Below the pieces are notes generated by a model. It did not search any database. It was given only the letters and a program-made list of their open reading frames with translations, and had not been told where the DNA came from. From Toxorhynchites rutilus septentrionalis (taxonomy: Eukaryota > Arthropoda > Insecta > Diptera > Culicidae): 64,000 nucleotides of DNA. Each line of letters begins with the position of its first letter. Position 1 is the first letter of the stretch. Positions 1 to 11,873 of the stretch are shown piece after piece. Location of the stretch: the NCBI RefSeq assembly GCF_029784135.1, contig NC_073746.1, positions 166,524,825 to 166,588,824 on the forward strand, read 5' to 3'. Made by a program: the position numbers and the translations under genes.

Positions 1-1433
1 ATCTTTGTTTCCCTAACGAAAGCATCACTTGCGGTGCATAATTACCCCGTTCAGCAAACATTAGCAGCTGCGGCAGAATGGCGGATTCACATGCAGCAAA
101 TCGTGAGTTGCAACTGGCAAGTTGTTGTTTTTGTCATATTCATTCGCAATCAGTTGAATAACTAATGACACTTACGTGCGGTGTGTTCTCCGCGGATCCA
201 TTCTTCTTCGCTTCGTCGTGGGAGAATGACACAAAACGCGCATCCGGGAAGAACAGTGGAGAATCGGTACATAAAATTTTGCATTGGATGCTGCTTATCA
301 TAAACATTCTTTGCGAGAGAAACGCAAAACATTAACCGATTGTGAGGGTATAAAACACAATCGTCTGCTGATTCTTGCATGACGCTGTGATTGACAACAG
401 TGATTGGGTAGACTGTACAATTCGTAGTTGCTCTTCGTGATTGACCTGAACCAGCCAAATTGCACACAGAACACTCAGAATGACGCTTGGGACTAGCAAA
501 TCATTCTCGTTGGCTGTGATTGACAACAGTGTTATCGAAAAAGCAACCTCAAGTGATAGACAGCTTTACGATTTTGTTTTGAATTTGTGGCAACATCCAC
601 TCTATTCCATTCTTTTTTATCGAACAACCAATTGAGTGCGCTCCACGAAAAATTAAAAGAACAAAATGCGAAGTCGAGATTTTTAGGTGATGTTTAAAAC
701 ACTGTAACTTCGAGAAAAATCAACGCTAAAAATTTGATATACCCCAACAAGTTTTTGAATATTTTATGAACACATTATTATCTCTGTGTGTGTAGATGCA
801 GTGGACAGGAATATCTGGAAGAAATAAAAAATCGATTTCTTTCTTTTTTTTAATGTTAAATCAATTATCCTCTGTTTCACAACTGTGTCCTGTATTGAAT
901 TTTCTCATCTTTCAAATGGAAGCTACAGAATCGCCCTACGTTGCGTGCTTTTTCCCATAGAGCCAAACATAATGAATGACAACGTGCATTTAAACATAAC
1001 ATAACAAAACATATCAACAAGGGAAAAGAGAGCCATTCAATTTCGTCTCAAAAAGAATGAGCGTCAGAGCCCCACCACAACACCACCCACAAACAAGCCT
1101 CACTTCACCCAACATCATAAACTTGCAATGTGAGCTTTCATTCGCATAGAAATGAACATGTTGGACTTCAGACGCATACAAAACAATGTGCCTCTCAATA
1201 CATTTGCTTCTCTCTGGAACTTCCACTCTCTGTTTTGATATTTTTATTTTGCTTTGGCTCTTCGCGTCTTCTAGTTAAATGCTGCGTCTCTTTCGCTGAT
1301 TCAAAGAGAATGTAGAGTATCCACGTTCGCATATAAAGGCAGTGTTGCTATTTCTAACGACGAATTCCCAATTGAACTGTTGTCTTAAGTAGGAAATGTC
1401 TATGATAATTTTTAACCTGAGTTTAACTAAATA
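1..1433. other. No gene seen; AT-rich repeat-flanked leader
   Basis: No open frame here resembles a known protein. A stretch at about 905-972 (around the words tacagaatcg and ttttcccatagagcc) recurs with differences at about 1958-2010, so both are copies of one old interspersed repeat. Near 361-420 and 505-535 the phrase gattgacaacagtg is repeated. I see nothing else that can be named. Confidence 0.5.
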
Positions 1434-2341
1434 CAGGTCGGACTCAATTATATGTGATTCGATTATATACAATTTTTGACTGTAAAGTGGGGTAAAAAAC
1501 GTATTTTTTTAAGATTTTGCTTGAATTTTCACCAGGAATTATTTATCGATATTGCAGCCAAATTAGGAAACATAGAAGTTGGGTGTCAAATAACAAATTG
1601 TAGAGTGGATAGAGAACTTCAATTTTATTGATAGTAACAATCTAGTTTAATATAATTTTTTAGGATAAAATTAATAATAACATACTAAAAATTATTAACA
1701 TTTAAGTTTTTCACTTCCAAAATGTTATTAAAATTCACTAATTTAGATGTTCCACTACTATATCATATGCTTTTTTTTTTTTTTTATCTGTATTATAGTG
1801 ACTTTCAACTCATTTTGGCTGGTTCGTCACTTTTACTTCCATTTTTGGAAGAATGTCGGGAGTGAGAATTGAACTCGTGACCTTTAGCGTGAGAGGCATG
1901 GATGTTACCACTACGCCAGATCGCCTCCACGTATATCATATGCTATAATTTCTTATTTTTCAAATGAAAGCAACAGAATCGTCTTCCGTAGCGTACTTTT
2001 TAATGTAGAGCCAGTTTGAGACAACAGTGTTCGAACCAAAAAAAAAGTTCTATAACTCTTGTCATTAATGAAATTAGAACATATGCGTAGAAGATTTTTT
2101 TTCATCGAATATACTCGTCTATTACATCCTGAGAGAATCTGGATAACATTTTTTTTTATGTGAGAAAGGTGTTTTTTGACCTGGGATTAATAAAAAATCA
2201 AATTCTTTTTTTTATTCAAAAAACCAAAAATACATGCAAAAAAAAGAATTGAAAACATATTTTTTTGTCTCGATTTTATACAGGATTTGATTATATACAT
2301 TGAAAAGAAATCGGAAACTGTATAAAATCGAGTCCGTCTTG
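1434..2341. mobile_element. pogo-type non-autonomous element (CAGGTCGGACTC ends), TA target site
   Basis: The left end reads TA|CAGGTCGGACTCAATTAT and the right end, reverse-complemented, reads CAAGACGGACTCGATT after TA, so the ends are inverted and flanked by TA. The same ends bound elements at 20112-20326 and 29900-31571. CAG-starting inverted repeats with TA duplication are typical of pogo/Tigger-like elements of the Tc1-mariner superfamily. About 0.9 kb, no transposase frame inside, and a SINE has inserted at 1771-1931. Naming it pogo is inference from the ends only. Confidence 0.6.
1771..1931 (-). mobile_element. tRNA-derived SINE, full length, 12-bp TSD
   Basis: On the minus strand the element starts with GGAGGCGATCTGGCGTAGTGG-type sequence (pol III box A, tRNA-like), has a box B-like GAGTTCAATTC, continues into a non-tRNA body and ends in a long A tract (plus-strand T run 1771-1785). 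The 12-bp TATATCATATGC flanks it at 1759-1770 and 1932-1943, a clear target-site duplication from LINE-mediated insertion. Further copies of this SINE lie at 7264-7380 and 25023-25147. Confidence 0.85.
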
Positions 2342-2673
2342 TATATGCGAAGGCATTTTAACATGAACTTTGAAATCTCGTAGCTCGTAATGCGTCGAAA
2401 TCCAGACACTTAAACGCTTGATAACTTCAACTACTAATATATCATGATGAATCATAGCATGAAAAATAACAGTTCCTATAGAATTAGAAGGCATTCATGT
2501 AAAATAACTGAATCACAGAACTCCTCAAAATTATGTTATATTTGTTCAAAATTTATGAATTTCTTCATTGTGCTGTGATTTGAAATTCGGACACTTCCCC
2601 GAATTTGTTAATGTTTTTGATATTTTTTGTCAACAGCTAGGTACTATGCTTGACACTACACCAAATTCATATA

Positions 2674-3971
2674 AAGGGTGTGTTACATCAAATTGCATCA
2701 CGGAAAAAACGCTGTAGAAAGTCGCCCAGTAGACCGATCCTTTTGAAAATTTTAGACAGTAAAATAAAAACTATTAAACAACTTTTGGCATTTTCTTTAT
2801 ATTTATACTTCGAGCCCAAGCCCGTATGCTCGCACCTTCCTCTTTACCCCGTCCATAAGCTTCTGTACAACGTCAGGTTGTAGTTTTTTTTGAACAGAAA
2901 TCCATTTTCTCTTGAAGTTCGCCTCCGATTTGACAACTTTTGGGTTCTTCCGGAGGGCCTGCTTCATAATCGCCCAATATTTCTCTATTGGGCGAAGCTC
3001 CGGCGCGTTGGGCGGGTTCATTTCCTTTGGCACGAAGGTGACCCCGTTGGCTTCGTACCACTCCAACACGTCCTTTGAATAGTGGCACGAAGCGAGATCC
3101 GGCCAGAAGATGGTCGGGCCCTCGTGCTGCTTCAATAGTGGTAGTAAGCGCTTCTGTAGGCACTCCTTAAGGTAAACCTGCCCGTTTACCGTGCCGGTCA
3201 TCACGAAGGGGGCGCTCCGCTTTCTGCAAGAGCAGATCGCTTGCCACACCATGTACTTTTTGGCAAACTTGGATAGTGTCTGCTTGCGAATCTCCTCCGG
3301 AACGCTGAATTTGTTCTCTGCGGAGAAGAACAACAGGCCCGGCAGCTGACGAAAGTCCGCTTTGACGTAGGTTTCGTCGTCCATTACCAGGCAATACGGC
3401 TTCGTCAGCATTTCGGTGTACAGCTGCCGGGCTCGCGTCTTCCTTACCATGTTTTGCCTTTCGTCGCGGTTAGGAGCCTTCTGAACCTTGTATGTACGCA
3501 GGCCCTCCCGCTGCTTGGTCCGCTGGACGAATGAACTTGACAAATTCAGCTTATTGGCGACATCCCGGACCGAACTTCTCGGATCTCGTCTAAACTGCTT
3601 AACTACGCGCTTGTGATCTTTTTCACTGACGGAGCATCCATTTTTGCCGTTCTTCACCTTCCGGTCGATGGTTAGGTTCTCGAAGTATCGTTTTAGTACT
3701 CTGCTGACCGTGAATTGGACGAATCCCAGCATCTTACCGATGTCCCGATGTGACAACTCCGGATTCTCGAAATGAGTGCGCAGGATTAATTCAGGACGCT
3801 CTTTTTCGTTCGACGACATTTTTCCAAATTTACGAAAAATTGACAGTGAAGCATGGCCAACGTGATCTATACACTCTTATCTGATTATAAGCGAAAGCTG
3901 AAGATATAATTCATAAAAATTAAATTTCTACAGCGTTTTTTCCGTGATGCAATTTGATGTGACACACCCTT
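2674..3971 (-). mobile_element. ITmD37E (DD37E Tc1-mariner) transposon, complete
   Basis: A 1298-bp element bounded by inverted repeats beginning AAGGGTGTGTYACATCAAA and reaching at least 45 bp inwards to the sequence CGCTGTAGAAA; TA flanks both ends (2672-2673 and 3972-3973). It encodes one uninterrupted transposase on the minus strand. A near-identical but frameshifted sister is at 58453-59754. An intact frame, well-kept ends and a close sister suggest fairly recent activity. Confidence 0.93.
2803..3819 (-). CDS. ITmD37E-family transposase, intact
   Basis: A cut-and-paste DDE transposase expected to bind the inverted repeats of its own element and integrate at TA. The 338-aa frame runs from ATG (3819) to stop without interruption. 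Residues about 10-105 form paired helix-turn-helix DNA-binding regions (for example LSHRDIGKMLG and VRDVANKLNLSSSFVQR). The catalytic core shows D148 in MDDETYVKAD, D241 in WPDLASCHYS and E279 in RPIEKYW. There are exactly 37 residues between the second D and the E, which defines the DD37E subfamily described from mosquitoes. A basic C-terminus (VKRKVRAYG) closes the protein. Nothing is visibly missing, so activity is possible but unproven. Confidence 0.93.
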   Translation of the reverse strand: MSSNEKERPELILRTHFENPELSHRDIGKMLGFVQFTVSRVLKRYFENLTIDRKVKNGKNGCSVSEKDHKRVVKQFRRDPRSSVRDVANKLNLSSSFVQRTKQREGLRTYKVQKAPNRDERQNMVRKTRARQLYTEMLTKPYCLVMDDETYVKADFRQLPGLLFFSAENKFSVPEEIRKQTLSKFAKKYMVWQAICSCRKRSAPFVMTGTVNGQVYLKECLQKRLLPLLKQHEGPTIFWPDLASCHYSKDVLEWYEANGVTFVPKEMNPPNAPELRPIEKYWAIMKQALRKNPKVVKSEANFKRKWISVQKKLQPDVVQKLMDGVKRKVRAYGLGLEV

Positions 3972-4003
3972 TAATAGTAACTATCAGTCATATTAATTCC
4001 ACA

Positions 4004-5456
4004 CTAGCTGACCCGGCAAACTTCGTTCCGCCCAAAATTTATATTTTTGTTATCAATACCTCCAAACATTCACGTTTTCTTACTTACGATCATGGGTCCA
4101 ATCGCAGAACTGTTCATTGATTCATCTTATAATTGACCCTTTACAATTTACTTTAAATATAAATTTCCTAGGACTTCTACCAAAACTCGTCATTATAATA
4201 TCAGATTATTTTCAGACACAATTCTCATGCAAGATTTTTCATCCACTTGCAAACAACATGTTACTCCGTTACATCGAATAAATGTTTGATTCGGAAAATA
4301 TGATAGAATAAAGATAGCCCTAAATCGGAAAATTCTTTCTTCGAGTTTTTCTCTTATCAACACATTCGGCAATCCATTTTTGTTTATATAGATAGAAGAA
4401 GATATAGGAGTGCGATTTATCACATTAAAATACATTTCCACTTTCGAACAAAAATCAATTTCGTTAGCGCAAACATCAAATGGACTAACAACGCTTGTCA
4501 CGATGTAATTATAGAACATATGGGAATTTAATTTTCCGAATTTTCCTATTCCCTTTCAGAGTTTTCCGATAATTTGGTGTCATACCATCATAGAAACATT
4601 TCTCGTACCCAAAAACCATAACATTTGTTCCATTTGCTTGATTAGTTCTCGAGTTATGCAGAAATTTTTGTTTCATTTGTATGGCAGCCCCCTTCCCCTT
4701 AGAGAGGGGAGAGGAGTGTCGAACTACCATAGAAACATTTCGTGCCCTCTAAAACCTCCACATGCCAAATTTGGTTCCGTTTGCTTGATCGATTCTCGAG
4801 TTATGCGAGTGTCAAACCACTATAGAAACATTTATTCCCCCTTATATTATTATTATTCATTGATTCTCGAGTTCTGCAAGGAAGGGTGAGGAGGGGGGAT
4901 TTGCTTGATTAGTTCTTCGAGTTATATTATAGCTCCTCTCCCCTTCAGAGAGAAGTGAGGTTTGTCAAACTACCATAGAAACAATTACTCCCCCCTAAAT
5001 CCTCCACATGCCAAATTTCGTTCCGTTTACTAGACTAGTTCTTGAGTTATGCAGAAACTTATGCTTCATTTGTATGCCCTCTAAAACCTTCACATGTCAA
5101 ATTTGGCTCCATTTACTTGATTAGTTTTCGAATTATGCGGAAATTTGTGTTTCATTTGTATGGCAGATGGAGTGTATAACCACCATAGAAACATTTATTG
5201 CACCCCAAAACCTCCACATGCCAAATTTGGTTTCGTTTGCTTTTTTAATTCTCAAGTTATGCTGAAATTTGTGTTTCATTTGTATAGCAGCTCTCCCTTA
5301 GAGTATGGAGGGGTCTCGAACTACCGTAAAAACCTTCCCCGGTCCCAAAAACCGCTTCATACAAATTTTTACGTCGATCGGTTCAGTAGTTTCCGAGTCC
5401 ATAAGAATCAAACAGACAGACAGACAGAAATCCATTTTTATATATATAGAAGAAGA
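4004..5456 (-). mobile_element. Helitron-like non-autonomous element, full length
   Basis: Read on the minus strand, the element starts A|TC next to a TATATATA stretch and ends with GCCGGGTCAGCTAG|T. Just inside the end lies a 7-bp GC-rich hairpin (GGCGGAAC-GAA-GTTTGCC, one bulged G). TC at the 5' end, a hairpin about 10 nt before CTAG, no terminal inverted repeat and insertion between A and T are Helitron hallmarks. The interior has no coding frame and consists mostly of tandem units. Relatives: 8105-9892, 28262-29081 and 29741-34659. Confidence 0.75.
4640..5345. repeat. Minisatellite-like tandem units inside the Helitron-like element
   Basis: About five degenerate units of roughly 110-160 bp share the phrases catttgtatggcag, ccatagaaacattt, cctccacatgccaaattt and tcgagttatgcagaaat. 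The same unit occurs in inverted orientation at 28262-28810, so the array is an inherited part of this Helitron-like family rather than a local expansion. Confidence 0.8.
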
Positions 5457-7187
5457 TGCAAAGGTGTTATGGTTTTGTTATGATATTGAATATGAGGAAA
5501 AAATGTTCGCATCAAAAAACATTATGTTATTGGATGCATGGAAAACAGGAACGAGTTGAAGGGTACTAATACGGCTTTATAGAAAGGATATAAGTACGCT
5601 AGGGTGTCAATGGAAATTTTCATTTAGAATATTAAAACGGGATTTCCTGCAAAATGTTTTTTTTTCAAAATCGAAAAATCATCCATGTACTGCCCATGAA
5701 ATCAAAGTTTTCGAAGATGCAAAAAAAAATATGCCAGATTTGATCAAAAATCAACATTTTGGGATTTGGTAGTTTTTTCGTTCCAAAAAGTCGACTTTTG
5801 TCAAAACACAAAAAATAGATCAGTAGATCTCGACGTTCAATACAATTTTAAGACTTATAACAACAGTTTTTATAAATCCGGTTTCCTATAAACCCACCCA
5901 CTTTGTTTATATTTTTGTACTATTTGCACTCTTTATGTCTTAGACATAGAGAGTACAAATAGTATTTTTTTTTTATTTAGTTATTTATTAAACATTTCTA
6001 TTTCATAACTTAAGACTTCTATATTTCACATATTCTAGGAGAGGTGAACAGATATTCTCAGTGATTAATTAGCATGGAAATTACTTTGATGTTTGGGGGC
6101 AAAGTGGTCAAAGGTGAATAACCACATACAATGTTCTGTTTACTAAAGCTGATATACCTCATCACATTCTGCTCTTGAAGAAGATCCTTTTGTGGCCACT
6201 CCAACTAAACCAAGCCTCATTATGCGGAACGTTATGTGTTTCTTACTACTTTTTTGTATGCATGAGAAAATTTAAATTGAGACTCTAGGTGATTAGGCCA
6301 AGCTTTTTTCATACATGTACCTACTGTAACAAATATGATTAGAACAAATTTGGACGAAAAAACGCATAAATCTATCCTATTTAGCTTGATATGTGCGGGT
6401 GACCACTTTACCTCCAAGCAATGATGAAATGTGTAATATTTTGAATTTTTATAGTAAAAGCCGTTTGCTATCTTGAAGAACAATGAGTTGAACTATAATA
6501 TTCTTCGAAAAACGGGATTTAAATCGGTATGTGGACGCTGGTAATGGCCATATTTCTTAGGGTGACCACTATGCCCCCACTTCCCCTAAAACAAAACAAA
6601 AAACATTTGAACAACAATTTGAAACAGCTCTTAATAAACATGATCTATACACCATCTCTTAAATGCTGTGAACAAATCTACATTAGATAGACTTGTGGGT
6701 GAAGAATTCCAATGAGCTACACCTCGCACGAAAAATGAGTTCCCATAGTTAGCCGTACGATGCCTTGGCAAAATATATTATATGGCCTGATTACTTTGTG
6801 TGTTTGTTAGATAGTCTGGTTTTCTCGTTTTCGAGATTCTATGTAATATTAGGCAGCAACTAAAGTTAACTGATGGACAGGTGAGACAGATGAGAAACAT
6901 ACGACAATATGTTCAGGTTAAGAGGGTATTCTAGTGTAGATGCACAAATTTCGGACGTTTGCTCTAGCTCTAAACAAATAAAGCAAAGGATATGTTTACT
7001 ATACATTATTTCATTATTTGTTTATTCATCTTTTAATGAATTGATTTTTGACATCCAACCATATTTGATTACCTTTTGCATCATTTTGCGATGAATTCAG
7101 TCATTATAAACATCGACACGGTCACAAAGTTGTCTTGAACAAATGCTGATTTCTCTTAAAATACTTATCTGATGATAATGAGTTTTT
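5457..7187. other. No gene; MITE-like ends and a hairpin
   Basis: At 5919-5966 an imperfect palindrome with about 22-bp arms (TACTATTTG...CAAATAGTA around a TTA centre) is visible. Between about 6095 and 6590 the phrase GGGGGCAAAGTGGTCA is followed by the inverted form GTGACCACTATGCCCCC, with a third partial copy near 6398-6416; this looks like a decayed MITE, but no target duplication could be fixed. The rest shows no recognisable content. Confidence 0.4.
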
Positions 7188-7203
7188 GACGCAGGACTAC
7201 GTC
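7188..7203. repeat. GACGTAG-type 16-bp near-palindrome
   Basis: The sequence GACGCAGGACTACGTC is one of the many copies in this window of a near-palindromic motif with consensus GACGTAGKMCTACGTC, usually found at the edge of a repeat. Here it precedes a SINE fragment. Confidence 0.7.
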
Positions 7204-7263
7204 TAACTTTTCAATTCCAATGATTTAATTGTTTCGGGTAGAAAAGTGTCGATTTTGATCCGT

Positions 7264-7380
7264 ACCTCTCACGCTAAAGATCACGAGTTCAATTCTCACT
7301 CCCGACATTCTTCCGAACTTGAAGAAAAGTGACGAACCAGCCAAAAGTGATGAATGTAACTATAATACAGAGAAAAATAG
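7264..7380 (+). mobile_element. tRNA-derived SINE, 5'-truncated
   Basis: This matches the SINE at 1771-1931 from the middle of its tRNA-like head onward: acctctcacgctaaag, a box B-like GAGTTCAATTC, cccgacattcttcc, gtgacgaaccagcc and a final taatacagagaaaaa tail. Box A is absent, so the copy is 5'-truncated or decayed. No target duplication was identified. Confidence 0.75.
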
Positions 7381-7607
7381 ATTTTGATTATTGGATGGAT
7401 TTGATTCCGAAAACACTATTTGTTCGACATCACATTGCATCGAGCGAAAGGTATTGTTCTGTTGTTCTGTGGTTGTGATTTTCAGTTTCACTCTAAACAG
7501 CGATCAGCCAACACCATGTGATAAAGCTGAGAGTTAATTTGAAAATATTGCTGCTGTGTCGATTGCTCGCGCCGCTATTAAACAAGTTGGGACTGTGCTA
7601 TGCAATA

Positions 7608-10349
7608 TGTCTCAAAAAATCTTTTTATCTGAGTTTTTTCCCAGAAAATCTGTATCGAAATCTGTATTAACCCTTTGCGGTCGTTTGTCTGGTCTCACCC
7701 ACAGCAAGTATACCAAGTATACCAATATTATAATTTGTGCAAAAATGTATCAGTTCACACTTTTCTAAACGAATTTTAATGTCTTGTGAACCTATTCACG
7801 AACCAAAACGGTGCTACTATGAATCATAGATAACGGTACTTAGTATAAACAAAAGTCGTCATCCGTGCTCGAGGAAAGGATTAAGGCAAAACTCCATGTA
7901 TTGCGGCACTGTATAGATGTAAAGAGCATTGTTTAGTACGTTCGAACGGAAAGATGAAAGACGAAAGTCTCCAAACTAATTATTTTTGTGATACAAGTTT
8001 ATAAAAAATAAAGGAATCTTGTTCATCTTTTATAAGCTCACAAAGTTATACATCACTGCTTTTCAAATTAAATACGACCTCAAAGGATTAAATTATAAGT
8101 TCAACTAGCTGACCCGGCGAACTACTAGAGTCGAATGAATTGTAAAGCCTAAACATTCTAGAATAGAAAATAAAAAAAATGGTCCAAAACCGACCTCCAC
8201 TTTTTATATCGTGATTGTTCAACACGTTCTCTCTAGCGCTTGCCATCAATGGCTAGCACAACCCTGGTTCATCGAGTGGCGCTCACTACAGGGGGAACGC
8301 ATTTGATTTTGCTACCAGAAACTTTTGATAAACATATCGATGCAAGGGCATTTATGTTTGCATGTTGAAGATGACTTTGACTTTGAACATTGATCGTTGA
8401 TGTTTGCGTGTGCGTCGCTCTAAGGCTAAGTTCTTTCCACTCAAACATTATCTTCCTCTCACTTAATTCCTATCTCTCACTATCAAACATAATTATTTTT
8501 TCTATCTCTCTTCGCGCACCCATGGATATATGCCAACATTACTATTCTCGATCGTATTGTGGGATTTCATGCCATTCCCGGTCTTTTATATCCGTTTTTA
8601 ACGGAAGTCACCATCCTCGATTCCAGAATGGCATCGGAATACGATACTCGACTTCCGCTGGTAAGCTCATATCGTATGGGGTTTCCATATTTTTTTAATA
8701 TTCAAACCGGAAGTTGAAATAATATTATATATTATATTATGGAATCTACGTTCATATATTGTTGATAAAACATAGGAGAAAGATGATATGTATGCTTTGA
8801 AACGGAACTGTAATTAATTAAATTAATCATTAATGTTCAACAGACCGAAACAGCAAAAAGTCAGGTGTTGCCACGTCACAAACCAACAAGCCAACCTAAA
8901 TATAAAATATTCTCCAACTGATGATTCTTGTTGTAAATTTTCTTAATTGTGCTTTATTCATGAAAACGCAAAAAAAGTGTTTGTAGTGAGTCAAAATGTT
9001 GTTACGTCACACTCACAATGTCACAATGGATCGTATACTTCTCGTGACGTGACAACAACTTCTGGAGACAGTTGATACTCTTCTATTTGTGGACCGATTT
9101 CAACCAAATTTTGTGGGTTGTTGACTTTCATTGTTTGCTCAGAGAAACCCAAGTATAAAAATGTTTGAACCTATGTTCATCTGATAAACTAAAAAAATGC
9201 TCTATTTTTGTGACGTAACAACGCTTCAAAATACCTGTTTTTCAAATGCTTGTTTCTTATAAATTACAAAATGAAATGTAGGGCTCTTCAAACAAGCATT
9301 CAATCACCCATTCGATGGTATATAGACATTGAAGTTTGGTTGAGCATGTGCAGATATATCTCAAGAAACATAAAAATAGTTAAAACCTAAAATATTTTAA
9401 ATACAATTATTAAGTTTTTTAAACTCGCCTCTCTCAAAGGTTGGTGCATAAAAATTAAATTTGTTACAAAACATTTATACTATAACTAGTGCTTATTCAA
9501 ATAACGTTTTCATTTTTTTTTTCAAAACTAGATCTGAAATTTGGTTCTCTGGTGCATAACCTCATGGAATGGATCATTATCATTTACAAAATAGCGAAAC
9601 ATGAATATCAATGCCATCAAAATCAATTCCAATTGAAGAAATTAACTCCAATCGGACAAACTTATCATTGTAGAATAAATGCGTCATCATTTTTTTCGAT
9701 TTCACTTTTACCGGCAGAGCATATGCATATCCTTTTTTTTCCTTTTCATTTTAAATATTTTTCAAAGTATTCTATCATTCTAATTTGAGTGGAGACGACT
9801 CAGACGACTTGAGACGACTCAAATCTAATCAGCCGTTCTCTTGTGACGATGAGTTATACGTACGTGGGAAAAACCTTGTTTTATATATAAGATTTTGAAG
9901 CATAATCTTGGCTTTAGTATCATTGGTTGGTATAGTTATTATGAATTTGGCGATATGGATGGTATCCACGTAAAAGTTAGCATTCACTGTGCTTTAGTAT
10001 GAAAAATATAAACGGTGTTGTTTATTTATTGTAAAGCTAGCCGATGACGCAGACTTAAGCATTTTTTCACTTTCGTTTGAACATTAGGAAGCAGTATTAC
10101 ACGTTACATATGAATGCCAAAATCACTCTCATTTAGACTGAGTCTAATGCTATATGAATAAAATTGGTGAGTTGGGAAAAATTATTATTGAGCTCAAGCC
10201 ATAAAGATTATTCAATCGTTATTTTGAAAAATCTGTAAATCTGTATGAAAAACCTAAAAAATCTGTAATCTGTATCTACAGATTCTTGGTTTCGAAAAGT
10301 CTGAAAAATTTGTATAAATACAGATTATTCTGTAGATATAGTGACCCTG
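7608..10349 (+). mobile_element. hAT-like non-autonomous element (copy 2), split by a Helitron-like insertion
   Basis: Segments 7608-8104 and 9893-10349 together match the element at 23517-24818: shared phrases are aaaaaatctttttatctgag and gtatcgaaat on the left, and tttgaagcataatctt and agctagccgatgacgcagac on the right. The right end GTGACCCTG matches TAACCCTG of the other copy. The left end is not recognisable. The interruption is the Helitron-like element 8105-9892. Confidence 0.7.
8105..9892 (-). mobile_element. Helitron-like element with empty site available
   Basis: On the minus strand the element starts A|TCTTATATATAAAA and ends CGCCGGGTCAGCTAG|T. Joining the bases just outside (…ttcaA + TTTTGAAGC…) restores the uninterrupted sequence of the related hAT-like element near 23890-23905, including the single A-T junction. 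This shows the boundaries and the A/T target preference. The 1.79 kb interior has CT-rich stretches (about 8440-8515) and no recognisable Rep/helicase frame. A short piece at about 9524-9570 resembles the LINE fragment near 18835 (residues like DLK…LVHNLxEW). Confidence 0.78.
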
Positions 10350-11509
10350 CTTCCGAGTCGAGAGACGCGCCACGCTCGAGGTAGGGTACGTTAAGGGGGG
10401 AGGGCTTAATGGTTAATTAATGATGATTAATGGTTAGCTGCATGCCAATAAAAAAGTATCGCGCGTCGGCTACGCACAGAAAAATTGCAAATTGTATGAT
10501 TATGATAAACCAATAAAATTATACCTAGAGTGAACCACGAGAAATCGGTTATGAATAATTAACATAGTATATAAGTCAATCGTTGCAATTGTTACAATAT
10601 TGAATTCTCGGCCCCGTCAGGTTAACTCCAAAAGGGCTTAAATAAATACTGGAAAACTTACTGGAAAAAACTATCAGCTAACACCAAATACAGAGGTTAT
10701 CGAATCTTCTTCTTAAGGGGGGACCCTTTCTGGAAGGTTAAAAAATGAGTTTTCGTGATTTTCTTCGGATGTTAGGTATAAAATGAAGTTTTCGGTTATT
10801 TTGATTATTGTTTTAGGAATATTTGAATACGTATTTTCCACTTTTAGAGTGCACGAATAATGATTATTATGCAGTTCTAAAAATCGGTACCACCAGCAGT
10901 ATCGATTCTGAAGCAACGGGGTATCGCAGAACCAATGCCAATGAAAATTTTGAAACTTTAGGACAATACCTGAAGCGATACATAAAGTTTTTGGAAATTC
11001 GAAAAATTGCCAAAATGGCGCAATTTTTGATAAAAATGAGTTATTTTTCATGAAAAATTACTGTTCAAAAATTTCATTCCATCCTCACTTTTAGAACTGT
11101 TAGATGCTTTTGGGATGGAAGCAATCGCGTAAAAATACGATCGACTGTATTCATATGTTCTGCATGTAAAAATTATAAGAGGTTGTGTCCAAGACACGAC
11201 CATTTTCCCCGCACAATTGTGTAGTTCAGAACCTTCATGGAATGGCGTCAGTTTGATGTAATGATTGCATTGCCGGAGAAGCAGCGAGTAAATAATTTGG
11301 TCGTGTCCATAGCACAATCCGAAATGAAGACATGTAATGACGCAAAACAAGGAAGAACAAGCGATGTTCAGTTCATTTTTTCGTATCTTGAACGATACTG
11401 AAAGTTTGCCTCAACGAGATCCAATATTTATGCCCCAGGAAAATATTCCCCTTCGTTCGTTCTTCTTCTTCTGACCTTAAATCATTCCACTTCTTCTTCT
11501 TCTTCTTTT
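10350..11509. other. No recognisable feature
   Basis: Several short open frames exist on both strands but none shows a known domain, codon bias or repeat relationship that I can support. The phrase aaggggggaccctttctgg near 10717 resembles a MITE end, but no partner was found. Confidence 0.35.
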
Positions 11510-11770
11510 TGGCTTTAAGAGGGTTTAAACTTTTCAGTTCATTCGCCTCTAGTGATTCCACTTCGTTGATCACGGATAAGTTGTTCGTAATTGACGGCAT
11601 GGGTAGGGAAGCTCATAAATGAGCAGAACAAATGTATGGGAAAATGGAAATGCTTCTAGTTTTCATCAATTCAAACCATTTACACATCAAGGGATTGCAA
11701 TATGTAGCATAAATGTAGGAGGGTCTATGATACTAGCCTAGGGGCACGGACGGAATTTTGACGTAGGACT
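11510..11770. repeat. Interspersed repeat shared with 46925-47310
   Basis: The phrases ggctttaagagggtttaaac, cagttcattcgcctctag, attgacggca, gaacaaatgta and tcaattcaaacc recur in the same order at 46930-47290. The first phrase also appears inverted near 41010-41040 and 41805-41850. The block ends with a half motif GACGTAGGACT (11760-11770), tying it to the GACGTAG repeat group. Confidence 0.65.
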
Positions 11771-11857
11771 GTGATTGTTCAGAACAGTTGTTTTTAAATA
11801 TATTTCGTTTCATTGTTAGAAATCTGTTAGTTTAACTCTTTTGAAACCCCAAATAGT

Positions 11858-11873
11858 AGCCCTGAAGAGGGCC
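11858..11873 (-). promoter_or_regulatory. Histone-mRNA-like 3' stem-loop sequence (remnant)
   Basis: On the minus strand this reads GGCCCTCTTCAGGGCT, matching the metazoan histone 3' stem-loop (6-bp stem, 4-nt loop) except for the last base. It has no histone frame beside it, but stem-loops of the same type accompany the H2A pseudogenes at 38.6-46.3 kb. It may be a leftover of the same captured DNA, or chance. Confidence 0.35.

Noticed and set aside
2650..2883. Plus-strand frames within the DD37E elements (for example 2650-2883, 2890-3078 and their counterparts at 58.4-58.9 kb)
   Set aside because: They are antisense shadows of the transposase gene and show no domain.
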